From positions 1 through 11,637 of the forward strand of contig JAGWJK010000052.1 of the NCBI GenBank assembly GCA_028865845.1: 11,637 nucleotides of DNA. Reading direction: 5' to 3'. This DNA is from Rhizobiaceae bacterium. Its GTDB lineage: Bacteria > Pseudomonadota > Alphaproteobacteria > Rhizobiales > Rhizobiaceae. Below the pieces are notes generated by a model. It was not told the DNA's origin and made no database searches. It saw only the letters and a list, made by a program, of their open reading frames with translations. The position numbers were made by a program, and so were the translations under genes. Positions 6,554-11,637 of the stretch are shown here, piece after piece (within the stretch, counting starts at the first letter, position 1; each line of letters opens with the position of its first letter).

Positions 6554-7102
6554 TTATTCTGCTGCCGGTTCCGCGGCGGCTGCAGCTGCAGCAGCGGCTT
6601 CTTCGGCTGCCTTTGCAGCGGCTGCTTCAGCAGCTGCCTTTTCGGCTGCCAGCGCCTGAGCAGCTGCAACCTTTTCGGCTTCGATCCGGGCCTTCTCGTC
6701 AGCAAGAGCCTGGCGCTCGCTGTCGTTGAGCTTGCGGGCGCGGGTACCGGTGTTTTCAACGATACGGGCAGCCTTGCCGCGCAGGTCGCGCAGGTAGTAG
6801 AGCTTGGCGCGACGGACCTTACCGCGGCGAACGACTTCGACGCTTTCGATCATCGGCGAATAGATCGGGAATACGCGCTCGACGCCTTCGCCGTAGGAGA
6901 TCTTGCGAACGGTGAAGTTTTCGTGCAGGCCGCCGCCGGAGCGGGCGATGCAGACGCCTTCATAGGCCTGAACGCGGGTACGGGTGCCTTCCGTAACCTT
7001 CACGTTGACGCGAAGGGTGTCGCCAGCGGAGAATTCCGGAAGAGTGCGCTTGGCTTCGATCTTGGCAGCCTGTTCGGCTTCCAACTGCTGAATGATGTTC
7101 AT
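6554..7102 (-). CDS. rplS: 50S ribosomal protein L19 with Ala-rich tail
   Basis: bL19, 182 aa. It sits at the interface of the large and small ribosomal subunits. Residues 1-116 are the conserved core: [60 protein letters not shown] and [20 protein letters not shown]. Typical bL19 is about 115 aa. Residues 127-182 are an extra tail, charged at first ([17 protein letters not shown]) and then almost pure Ala/Glu, predicted helical or coiled coil. GAGG lies 8 nt before the ATG. In many bacteria rplS follows trmD directly; here about 1.9 kb with an opposing cassette lies between them, so rplS is expected to use its own promoter (candidate at 7248-7276). The gene is closed by the terminator at 6496-6524. 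Confidence 0.97.
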   Translation of the reverse strand: MNIIQQLEAEQAAKIEAKRTLPEFSAGDTLRVNVKVTEGTRTRVQAYEGVCIARSGGGLHENFTVRKISYGEGVERVFPIYSPMIESVEVVRRGKVRRAKLYYLRDLRGKAARIVENTGTRARKLNDSERQALADEKARIEAEKVAAAQALAAEKAAAEAAAAKAAEEAAAAAAAAAEPAAE

Positions 7103-7222
7103 GTTATCAACCTCGTTGTTGCTTCAACAGCCAGAGCGCTCCGAATGGACTATCCTTGGTCGAGCCTTGGATATCTGCCAGTGAAGGCAGGAGCGAGTAC
7201 GTCTGCTTTTCTTTGCTGGTTG

Positions 7223-7238
7223 ATGGGAAACTTCCCAT
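7223..7238. promoter_or_regulatory. Palindrome in the rplS leader
   Basis: ATGGGAA (7223-7229), two bases, TTCCCAT (7232-7238): a perfect 7-2-7 inverted repeat. If the candidate rplS promoter is right, it lies just after the transcript start. The 2-base gap is too tight for an RNA hairpin without opening a pair or two, so a protein-binding site fits as well as a leader hairpin. Confidence 0.45.
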
Positions 7239-7247
7239 GCCGGCGCG

Positions 7248-7276
7248 CACATACCCTATTGTCATGGGTTTGTCAC
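7248..7276 (-). promoter_or_regulatory. Candidate promoter for rplS
   Basis: On the minus strand GTGACA (7276-7271), 17 nt, TATGTG (7253-7248). The -35 is good and the -10 only fair. The predicted start is near 7242, giving a leader of about 140 nt before the rplS ATG. The rest of 7103-7440 holds no convincing gene. In the leader a small TGTTG-AAG-CAACA hairpin (about 7116-7128) lies just upstream of the ribosome site, and a CTGCC-6 nt-GGCAG dyad at 7175-7190. Confidence 0.4.
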
Positions 7277-7440
7277 CCCTTGCCGGGGAATTAAGTGAGC
7301 TTTGTTGCGTTGCAGCGAAGCGAAAGAGTGATTTTTCGCCGCTCACCGCAATCATGCGCAATAGCATGAAGTAGATCTGCCGCCAAATGGGCTTCCGCGA
7401 CAGGCTGACGGCTTCTTTTGTGGCGGTCCAGCTTGCCCCC

Positions 7441-7469
7441 TTGACTCATTCATAGCTGGTTGGCTATAT
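7441..7469 (+). promoter_or_regulatory. Sigma-70 promoter of the arsR-type operon
   Basis: TTGACT (7441-7446), 17 nt, CTATAT (7464-7469), or 18 nt to TATATA (7465-7470). A strong match to the alphaproteobacterial consensus. Transcription would start near 7477 and give a short leader to the GTG at 7502. Confidence 0.75.
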
Positions 7470-7486
7470 ATCAATCAATAGCCAAC
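7459..7486. promoter_or_regulatory. Operator candidate: 9-bp inverted repeat over the -10 box
   Basis: GTTGGCTAT (7459-7467) and ATAGCCAAC (7478-7486) are perfect inverted repeats separated by 10 bases, covering the -10 box and the predicted transcript start. The half-site core ATAGC occurs once more at 7452-7456, making a second overlapping dyad with GCTAT at 7463-7467. Dyads of this type at this position are normal for ArsR-family autorepression. Confidence 0.7.
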
Positions 7487-7501
7487 GAGGTATGAATTCC
7501 G

Positions 7502-7825
7502 GTGTCTGACGCTCAGGACGCGATTTTCAGGACGCTTGCCGATCCGACCCGCCGCGCCATTTTCGAAAGATTGTGTCGAGAAGGGGAGAAGACCGTCAGC
7601 GCTTTGACGGCGCATGCCGGCGTTTCGCAGCCGGTCGTCTCGAAGCATCTCGCAATGCTGAAGCGGGCTGGCCTGGTGCGCGGCCGCCACGAGGGTCGCC
7701 AGACACATTACAGCGCGCAGTTGGCTGCGCTTGCACCTCTGGTCGACTGGACCAAGGAGATGGCCGGTTTCTGGGAGAACCGGTTCGACGATCTGGAAGA
7801 TTTATTGAAAAGGATGGACCAATGA
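7502..7825 (+). CDS. ArsR/SmtB-family winged-helix transcriptional regulator
   Basis: DNA-binding repressor-type protein, 107 aa, a normal length for the family. The N-terminal DAIFRTLADPTRRAIFERL is the classic first helices of the group. The helix-turn-helix covers about residues 31-53 (TVSALTAHAGVSQPVVSKHL), and the wing is VRGRHEGRQTHYSA. The C-terminal WTKEMAGFWENRFDDLEDLL is a dimerisation-type helix. There is no ELCVCDL metal motif and only one Cys (C25), so it is probably not an arsenic or zinc sensor. This subtype commonly precedes SRPBCC/AHSA1 genes. The start is GTG at 7502, with GAGG at 7487-7490 and a longish 11-nt spacer; an ATG at 7492 is out of frame and stops after five codons. 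First gene of a four-gene operon, and probably autoregulated through the dyad at 7459-7486. Confidence 0.93.
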   Translation: MSDAQDAIFRTLADPTRRAIFERLCREGEKTVSALTAHAGVSQPVVSKHLAMLKRAGLVRGRHEGRQTHYSAQLAALAPLVDWTKEMAGFWENRFDDLEDLLKRMDQ

Positions 7826-8232
7826 CTGACGCATCGCCCGAAATCCGCTCCGTCATCGTCGAGCGCGAGGTGGCTTTCCCGCCGGAAAAAATCTGGCGCG
7901 CGCTGACGCAACCGCATCTGATCCAGGAATGGCTGATGAAGAGCGACTTCAAGCCTGTTGCGGACCATTCCTTCAAGTTCACGGCCGACTGGGGCTCCGT
8001 CGATTGCCGGGTGCTGGAGGTCGAGCCGAACAGGTCACTGTCTTATACGTGGGACGCTTATGGTCTCGAGAGCATCGTCACATGGACATTGACGCCGTCG
8101 GGCAGTGGCACCCACCTGCGCATGGAGCAATCGGGCTTCCGTCACGACCAGGAGCAGGCCTACCAGGGCGCCAAGTATGGCTGGCAGCAGTTCTTCACAA
8201 ATCTGGAACAGGTGCTGGCGCGGGCGGACTGA
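7822..8232 (+). CDS. SRPBCC / AHSA1-family protein
   Basis: A 136-aa START-like (SRPBCC) fold protein of the AHSA1 (activator of Hsp90 ATPase homologue 1) branch. This fold makes a deep hydrophobic ligand cavity; functions of the bacterial small members are mostly unknown. Visible family features are the opening IVEREVAFPPEKIWRALTQP with HLIQEWLM, the central LEVEPNRSLSYTWD strand, the VTWTLTPSGSGTHLRMEQSG strand pair, and the C-terminal helix GWQQFFTNLEQVLA. The ATG at 7822 overlaps the arsR stop as ATGA, which points to translational coupling; longer upstream readings in this frame only run through arsR. No signal peptide, so cytosolic. The ligand is unknown. The linkage to an ArsR-type regulator is recurrent in bacteria and suggests a small-molecule-responsive pair, which is inference. 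Confidence 0.92.
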   Translation: MTDASPEIRSVIVEREVAFPPEKIWRALTQPHLIQEWLMKSDFKPVADHSFKFTADWGSVDCRVLEVEPNRSLSYTWDAYGLESIVTWTLTPSGSGTHLRMEQSGFRHDQEQAYQGAKYGWQQFFTNLEQVLARAD

Positions 8233-8256
8233 GCTCTGCTGCGGAATAGAAAGGCG

Positions 8257-8712
8257 ATGACTGCCATGAACAAGAGTGATGTGAGCGAAGGGAGCGAGAC
8301 GCGCTCCCCGTCGCAGCTGATCGATGCCAGGATCGGCGAGCTGGGCGATTGGCGTGGCGAGATGCTTGCGCGCATCCGCCATTTGATCAAGCAGGCCGAG
8401 CCCGATGTGGTCGAGGAATGGAAATGGAGAGGCGTGCCGGTCTGGTCGCACGCCGGTATCATCTGCACCGGCGAGACCTATAAGGCCGTCGTGAAGATGA
8501 CGTTTGCCAAAGGAGCCTCGCTGGAGGATCCCGCGGGACTGTTCAATTCCAGCCTCGAGGGCAATACCAGGCGCGCGATCGATTTCCATGAGAACGACGC
8601 GATCGACGAGGAGGCGTTGAAGGCGCTCATTCGGGCGGCCGCTGCATTGAACACATCCTCAGCCGCGCGACGGCGATCGCCAAAAAAACCAGCGTCGCGT
8701 CCGGCCGAATGA
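8257..8712 (+). CDS. DUF1801 domain-containing protein
   Basis: A 151-aa protein with a DUF1801 (YdhG/YdeI-like) fold, function unknown. The signature is the helix QLIDARIGELGDWRGEMLARI, then VVEEWKWRGVPVWSHAGIIC, the KAVVKMTF strand with KGASLEDPAGLFN, and GNTRRAIDFHENDAIDEEAL. The last 20 residues are a basic, Ser/Ala-rich tail (ARRRSPKKPASRP). The start is either ATG 8257 or ATG 8266: AAGG at 8251-8254 is 2 nt from the first and 11 nt from the second, so neither is ideal. It lies 24 bases after the SRPBCC gene. DUF1801 and AHSA1 genes often travel together beside ArsR-type regulators, so it is probably part of the same response. No signal peptide or membrane segment. Confidence 0.9.
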   Translation: MTAMNKSDVSEGSETRSPSQLIDARIGELGDWRGEMLARIRHLIKQAEPDVVEEWKWRGVPVWSHAGIICTGETYKAVVKMTFAKGASLEDPAGLFNSSLEGNTRRAIDFHENDAIDEEALKALIRAAAALNTSSAARRRSPKKPASRPAE

Positions 8713-8770
8713 GCGTGAGCTGCATCGGGTGCGGCCGCGGGTTTTCAAAGCACTTGCAAGGGAGGCATCA

Positions 8771-8983
8771 TTGAACTGGAACAGCTTTATCCGGCAGGCG
8801 CATCGCTGGCTATCGATTGCCTTTACGCTGACGGTGGTTGCCAATTTTGCGACCATGGCCATCGGCACGCCGCCGCCCTGGATCGTCCACTCGCCACTGC
8901 CGCCGCTCTTCCTGCTGTTATTCAGCGGGCTTTACATGTTTGCGTTGCCATATGCCTTGAGATGGCGCGGCGCCCGCGGCTGA
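8771..8983 (+). CDS. Small two-helix membrane protein
   Basis: A 70-aa integral membrane protein of unknown function. The start is TTG at 8771 with a strong GGGAGG at 8760-8765 and a 5-nt spacer; a GTG at 8729 would add 14 residues that look non-coding. NWNSFIRQAHRWLS is an amphipathic, basic start. It is followed by two hydrophobic helices, about residues 15-33 (IAFTLTVVANFATMAIG) and 42-60 (LPPLFLLLFSGLYMFALPYA), with a PPPW turn between. The C-terminus is basic (LRWRGARG), which suggests a cytoplasmic tail. It is about 60 bases after the DUF1801 gene, on the same strand, and closes the cassette. I recall similar small proteins in other arsR-AHSA1 clusters but cannot name a family. Confidence 0.8.
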   Translation: MNWNSFIRQAHRWLSIAFTLTVVANFATMAIGTPPPWIVHSPLPPLFLLLFSGLYMFALPYALRWRGARG

Positions 8984-8986
8984 CGG

Positions 8987-9008
8987 AGAGGGCCGCCTCT
9001 GCCTTTTA
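8987..9008 (+). terminator. Weak intrinsic terminator of the arsR-type operon
   Basis: AGAGG (8987-8991), loop, CCTCT (8996-9000), then GCC and TTTTATTT. The stem is only 5 bp and the T run starts three bases late, so it is a modest candidate. It sits between the convergent membrane-protein gene and trmD. Confidence 0.4.
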
Positions 9009-9698
9009 TTTCCCGGCTTGCTTCTCCAGCAGATCCGGCCGCCGTTCGCCGGTCAGTTTCTCGGCCTCCTGCCGCTGCCATTTCGCGATGGCGCCGTGAT
9101 TGCCCGAGGTGAGGACGGCGGGGATTTCGCGGCCTTCCCAGACCTGCGGCCGAGTATAATGCGGATGTTCCAGCAGCCCGCCTTCGAAGCTCTCATGCAG
9201 GCCGGAGAGATCATTGCCCATGACACCGGGGAGAATGCGGACCATGGCATCGAGCAGGATCAGCGCGGCCGGCTCGCCGCCGGAGAGAATATAGTCGCCG
9301 ATCGAGACTTCCTCGAGATTGCGCCCGTCGATCACGCGCTGGTCGACGCCTTCGAAACGGCCGCAGACGATGATGACGCCGTCGCCCCCAGCGAGCTCGC
9401 GGACGCGCTTCTGCGCCAACGGCTTTCCGCGCGGGCTCATCAGCAGCCGCGGGCGATCGTCGTTCTCGGAGGCATGATCGATGGCGCGGGCAAGCACATC
9501 AGGCTTCAGCACCATGCCGGCGCCGCCGCCGGCGGGCGTGTCGTCGACGGTACGGTGCTTGTCGGTGGCGAAATCGCGGATCTGCACGGTATCCAGCGAC
9601 CATTGTCCGCGTTCCATCGCCTTGCCGGCGAGGGAGGCGCCGAGATGGCCGGGAAACATCTCAGGATACAGCGTCAGGATGGTTGCCCGAAAAGTCAT
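9006..9698 (-). CDS. trmD: tRNA (guanine-N1-)-methyltransferase
   Basis: TrmD, 230 aa, a normal length. It methylates G37 of tRNAs carrying a G36-G37 pair, using S-adenosylmethionine, and prevents +1 frameshifting. It is a SPOUT/trefoil-knot dimer. Motifs visible are the N-terminal [38 protein letters not shown] (88-91), the knot loops [10 protein letters not shown] (112-121) and [10 protein letters not shown] (133-142), then LPGVMGN and [17 protein letters not shown]. The residue at 169, where the Haemophilus/E. coli enzyme has the proposed catalytic Asp, is Glu here by my count (see findings). GGGAAG, within the end of rimM, lies about 10 nt before the ATG. Seven bases separate the rimM stop from the start, so the two genes are coexpressed. 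The gene is convergent with the arsR cassette. Confidence 0.97.
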   Translation of the reverse strand: MTFRATILTLYPEMFPGHLGASLAGKAMERGQWSLDTVQIRDFATDKHRTVDDTPAGGGAGMVLKPDVLARAIDHASENDDRPRLLMSPRGKPLAQKRVRELAGGDGVIIVCGRFEGVDQRVIDGRNLEEVSIGDYILSGGEPAALILLDAMVRILPGVMGNDLSGLHESFEGGLLEHPHYTRPQVWEGREIPAVLTSGNHGAIAKWQRQEAEKLTGERRPDLLEKQAGK

Positions 9699-9705
9699 GG
9701 GCAGA

Positions 9706-10278
9706 TCACTTCCCGGTCTTGCCCGGGGGCTTTGCCGGCTTGTTGGAAAAATCCTCGGGGTCGTCCACCAGCCCGGCGGCCATGGGATCGATCAGGATCT
9801 TGCCGCCTTCGAGGTCGATCTCCAGCACGGCCGCTTCCGAAAACGGGATCAGCACCGGACGCCTGCCCGGTCCTTTTAGCTCCAGCAGGTCACCCGCGCC
9901 GAAGTCGTAGATGCCGCTGACCGTGCCGTAGCCCGTGCCCTGGTCGTCGACGGCTTCGAGACCTTCGAGATCGGCATAGAAGAACTCGTCGTCCTCCAGC
10001 TCGTCGTCAGGCAGGTTGTCGCGCTCGACATAGAGTTCCAGTCCGTTCAGGGCTTCGGCGGCATTGCGGTCGTTGACGCCGCGGAAACGGACGATCACGA
10101 CGTTCTTGGCTTCGCGGATCTCCAATACCTCGAAAGTACGGCCGTCGAGGCTGTGCAGATGGCCGTAATCGCCGAGTGCCGTGGGGTCGGAAGTGTAGGC
10201 GCGAGCGCGCACTTCGCCCCTCAGGCCCTGGGCGGCGCCGATGGTCGCCATCAACACCGGATTTTCAAGTTTCGTCAT
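9706..10278 (-). CDS. rimM: 16S rRNA processing/ribosome maturation factor RimM
   Basis: RimM, 190 aa, which binds S19 and assists maturation of the 30S head. The N-terminal RimM domain (about residues 7-92) has the opening [22 protein letters not shown] and the strand [20 protein letters not shown]. The PRC-barrel domain (about 100-172) has [31 protein letters not shown] and [13 protein letters not shown]. The last 15 residues are a Pro/Lys-rich tail ([11 protein letters not shown]), somewhat longer than typical. An acidic DDELEDDE run links the two domains. It is separated from rpsP by about 120 bases containing a strong terminator, so it probably has its own promoter at 10279-10345, although I see no clear -35/-10 pair. 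It is cotranscribed with trmD. Confidence 0.96.
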   Translation of the reverse strand: MTKLENPVLMATIGAAQGLRGEVRARAYTSDPTALGDYGHLHSLDGRTFEVLEIREAKNVVIVRFRGVNDRNAAEALNGLELYVERDNLPDDELEDDEFFYADLEGLEAVDDQGTGYGTVSGIYDFGAGDLLELKGPGRRPVLIPFSEAAVLEIDLEGGKILIDPMAAGLVDDPEDFSNKPAKPPGKTGK

Positions 10279-10345
10279 GGTCTCGTCGCCGGCTGCGGGA
10301 AGATGAATCGTGCTCTCTCATAAGATGAACACTCGCCGATGGGAA

Positions 10346-10382
10346 ATAAAAAACGGGCGGCATGAGGCCATGCCGCCCGTTT
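10346..10382 (-). terminator. Strong intrinsic terminator between rpsP and rimM
   Basis: On the minus strand ACGGGCGGCATG (10380-10369), a 4-nt loop, then CATGCCGCCCGT (10364-10353): a perfect 12-bp stem, extended by two A-T pairs, followed by TTTTTT (10353-10348) and TATTT. It lies 19 bases after the rpsP stop codon. Confidence 0.95.
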
Positions 10383-10401
10383 CATAGAGAACTATGCCCG
10401 A

Positions 10402-10761
10402 TTATTCAGCGGCAGCAGCTGCGTCAGCGGCCTTCTGAGCCTTCTCGGCAGCACGCTCCTGAGCGCGCTTGCCCGGCTTTGCCTTTTCCGGGTTGTTCTT
10501 GGCTTCGCGGGTAGCAACGCCGGCTTCCGCGAGGAAGCGCAGAACGCGGTCGGTCGGCTGGGCGCCGTTGTCGAGCCAATGCTTGATGCGGTCGGCGTCG
10601 AGTTCAACGCGCTTGGCATCGTCCTTGGCAAGCATCGGGTTCCAGGAGCCGAGCTTTTCCAGGAAGCGGCCGTCGCGCGGCGAGCGGGCGTCGGCTACGA
10701 CGACGTGGTAATACGGACGCTTCTTAGAGCCACCGCGGGCGAGACGAATTTTCAGTGCCAT
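10402..10761 (-). CDS. rpsP: 30S ribosomal protein S16 with C-terminal extension
   Basis: bS16, 119 aa, needed for 30S assembly. Residues 1-82 are the conserved protein: [41 protein letters not shown], and [20 protein letters not shown]. Residues 84-119 are an extra tail, first basic ([20 protein letters not shown]), then Ala-rich and ending in AAAAAE. Family members are usually 80-90 aa; longer tails are known in alphaproteobacteria. AAGGAG at 10770-10775 with an 8-nt spacer is the best ribosome site in the window. It lies 77 bases after the chorismate mutase gene and is ended by the strong terminator at 10346-10382. I saw no certain promoter in 10762-10838, so it is probably transcribed from upstream of ffh or the mutase gene. 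Confidence 0.97.
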   Translation of the reverse strand: MALKIRLARGGSKKRPYYHVVVADARSPRDGRFLEKLGSWNPMLAKDDAKRVELDADRIKHWLDNGAQPTDRVLRFLAEAGVATREAKNNPEKAKPGKRAQERAAEKAQKAADAAAAAE

Positions 10762-10838
10762 GTTTCTAACTCCTTAGGCTGTTCTTGACCGCTTCGTTTT
10801 GCGGTATGGTTACGTCGCGCTGCTATTTGGATCGGCCA

Positions 10839-11141
10839 TCAGGCCTTGAGATCCGCAGCGATCTGTTCATGGTGCCGGATGACTTCCTTGATGACGAAGT
10901 TCAGGAACTTCTCGGCGAAATCCGGATCCAGATTGGCGTCCTTTGCCAGACGGCGCAGGCGTTCGATCTGGTATTCCTCGCGCGCCGGATCGGCCGGCGG
11001 CAGATTGTATTTGGCCTTCAGCACGCCGACCTCTTTGGTGCAGCGGAAGCGTTCAGCGAGCATATGCACCAGAGCGGCATCGATATTGTCGATCGACTGG
11101 CGGTAGTTGCCCAATTGGGCCTTGATGTCTGGATCAATCAT
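10839..11141 (-). CDS. Chorismate mutase, AroQ type
   Basis: A stand-alone 100-aa all-helical chorismate mutase that converts chorismate to prephenate for Phe/Tyr synthesis. Alignment from memory to the E. coli P-protein mutase domain gives R14, R31, K42, D51, R54 and E55 as counterparts of R11, R28, K39, D48, R51 and E52. The key stretches are RQSIDNIDAALVHMLAERF, EVGVLKAKYNLPPADPAREE and IKEVIRHHEQIAADL. The counterpart of Q88 appears to be H91 (or Q93 if shifted by two). The ATG at 11141 is the only in-frame start after the ffh stop, 19 bases downstream of it. The AAGGA upstream is about 13 nt away, so the ribosome site is weak and coupling to ffh is likely. No signal peptide, so cytosolic, unlike the exported *AroQ forms. 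Confidence 0.9.
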   Translation of the reverse strand: MIDPDIKAQLGNYRQSIDNIDAALVHMLAERFRCTKEVGVLKAKYNLPPADPAREEYQIERLRRLAKDANLDPDFAEKFLNFVIKEVIRHHEQIAADLKA

Positions 11142-11160
11142 CGGGGTTCTGCGATCCTTC

Positions 11161-11637
11161 TCACTTCTTCTTCGGCAAACCGGGCAAGCCCGGGAAACCA
11201 CCACCGAGGCCGGGAAGCTTCGGGCCGCCAAGACCCGGCAGGCCACCGCCACCCAAGCCCGGCATGCCGCCGGGACGGCCGAGACCCGCTGCCTCTGCCT
11301 GCTTCTGCAGGGCTTCGAGCTGCTTCGGATCGATGTTGGAAAGGTCCGGCATGCCGCCCATTCCACCCATGCCACCGCCAAGGCCCATCTTGCCGGCAAG
11401 GCCGCCCATCAGCTGCTTCATCATGCCGCCTTTGCCCTTGCCGCCCATCATCTTCATCATGTCCGCCATCTGGCGGTGCATCTTCAGAAGCTTGTTGATG
11501 TCGGAGGCGTCGGTGCCGGAGCCGGCGGCGATGCGCTTCTTGCGGGAATGCTTCAATATGTCCGGATTGGCGCGCTCGGCCTTGGTCATCGAGGAGATGA
11601 TGGCGATCTGGCGGCCGAAAAGCTTGTCGTTGAGGCC
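11161..11637 (-). CDS. ffh: Signal recognition particle protein Ffh, C-terminal part (partial)
   Basis: The last 158 residues of Ffh (SRP54); the NG GTPase domain lies beyond the right edge. Ffh binds 4.5S RNA and signal sequences and delivers ribosomes to FtsY at the membrane. Visible here is the end of the M domain: AIISSMTKAERANPDIL, SRKKRIAAGSGTDASDINKLL (an RNA-binding helix-turn-helix region) and a methionine-rich KMHRQMADMMKMMGG helix that contributes to signal-sequence binding. After it comes a long tail: Gly/Met-rich (GLGGGMGGMGGMPDLS), then DPKQLEALQKQAEAAGLG, and then Pro-Gly-Leu repeats ending in PKKK. The frame stays open from the window edge, so internal ATG codons are not starts. 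The chorismate mutase gene follows after 19 bases. Confidence 0.96.
   Translation of the reverse strand, partial: GLNDKLFGRQIAIISSMTKAERANPDILKHSRKKRIAAGSGTDASDINKLLKMHRQMADMMKMMGGKGKGGMMKQLMGGLAGKMGLGGGMGGMGGMPDLSNIDPKQLEALQKQAEAAGLGRPGGMPGLGGGGLPGLGGPKLPGLGGGFPGLPGLPKKK

Noticed and set aside
6523..6729. Leu/Gln/Arg-rich plus-strand frame opposite the L19 tail
   Set aside because: It is the reverse reading of the Ala codon run in the L19 extension, a composition artefact.
7107..7367. An 86-codon minus-strand frame ending 4 bases before rplS
   Set aside because: Low G/C at third positions, no ribosome site, and it runs through the candidate rplS promoter and palindrome. It is more likely untranslated leader than a gene.
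7573..7821. Upstream extension of the SRPBCC reading frame through arsR
   Set aside because: The SRPBCC domain begins right after the ATG at 7822, which overlaps the arsR stop as ATGA. The upstream part is the arsR gene in another frame.
9018..9920. 300-codon plus-strand frame over trmD and rimM
   Set aside because: Both minus-strand genes are certain. The plus frame crosses the gene boundary and shows no domain.
11142..11399. Upstream extension of the chorismate mutase frame into ffh
   Set aside because: This part reads the ffh tail in another frame and shows no mutase similarity; the ATG at 11141 begins the domain.

Overview
The window looks like ordinary core chromosome from a Rhizobiales alphaproteobacterium, most like Rhizobium/Agrobacterium. 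The evidence is high-GC coding sequence throughout, the ffh – chorismate mutase – rpsP – rimM – trmD … rplS order, Ala-rich C-terminal extensions on ribosomal proteins S16 and L19, and the style of the individual proteins. No transposon, phage gene, tRNA, rRNA or CRISPR array was seen.

Layout, left to right. (1) 1-1910: the 5' end of a response regulator gene (minus) is divergent from an L,D-transpeptidase-like gene (plus). An aldo/keto reductase gene (plus) follows and ends in a clean intrinsic terminator. (2) 1921-3004: a SleB-type cell wall hydrolase lipoprotein (minus) with its own promoter and a probable TTG start, then the leuC terminator. (3) 3030-6351 (minus): a polar amino acid ABC transporter pair (binding protein, permease, no ATPase), a possible small ORF, and leuC. 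(4) 6496-7276 (minus): rplS with a UUCG-loop terminator and a leader of about 140 nt containing a palindrome. (5) 7441-8983 (plus): a four-gene cassette of ArsR-type repressor, SRPBCC/AHSA1 protein, DUF1801 protein and small membrane protein, with a well-defined promoter/operator. (6) 9006-11637 (minus): trmD, rimM, a strong terminator, rpsP, an AroQ-type chorismate mutase, and the 3' part of ffh.

How it fits together. Block 6 plus rplS is the classic rpsP-rimM-trmD-rplS translation cluster joined to ffh. Here it is interrupted twice: by a roughly 14-bp-stem terminator between rpsP and rimM, and by the oppositely oriented arsR cassette between trmD and rplS. rplS therefore needs its own promoter, and a candidate is visible. 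Block 5 is a self-contained, probably autoregulated operon (ATGA overlap, tight spacing) of unknown physiological role. The left end carries envelope genes near a regulator that resembles the CenR/OtpR family.

I found no clear new multi-gene system. The observations most worth following up are the arsR cassette and its operator, the rplS leader palindrome, the operator-like dyad between the response regulator and the L,D-transpeptidase, and the unusual tails on S16, L19 and Ffh.
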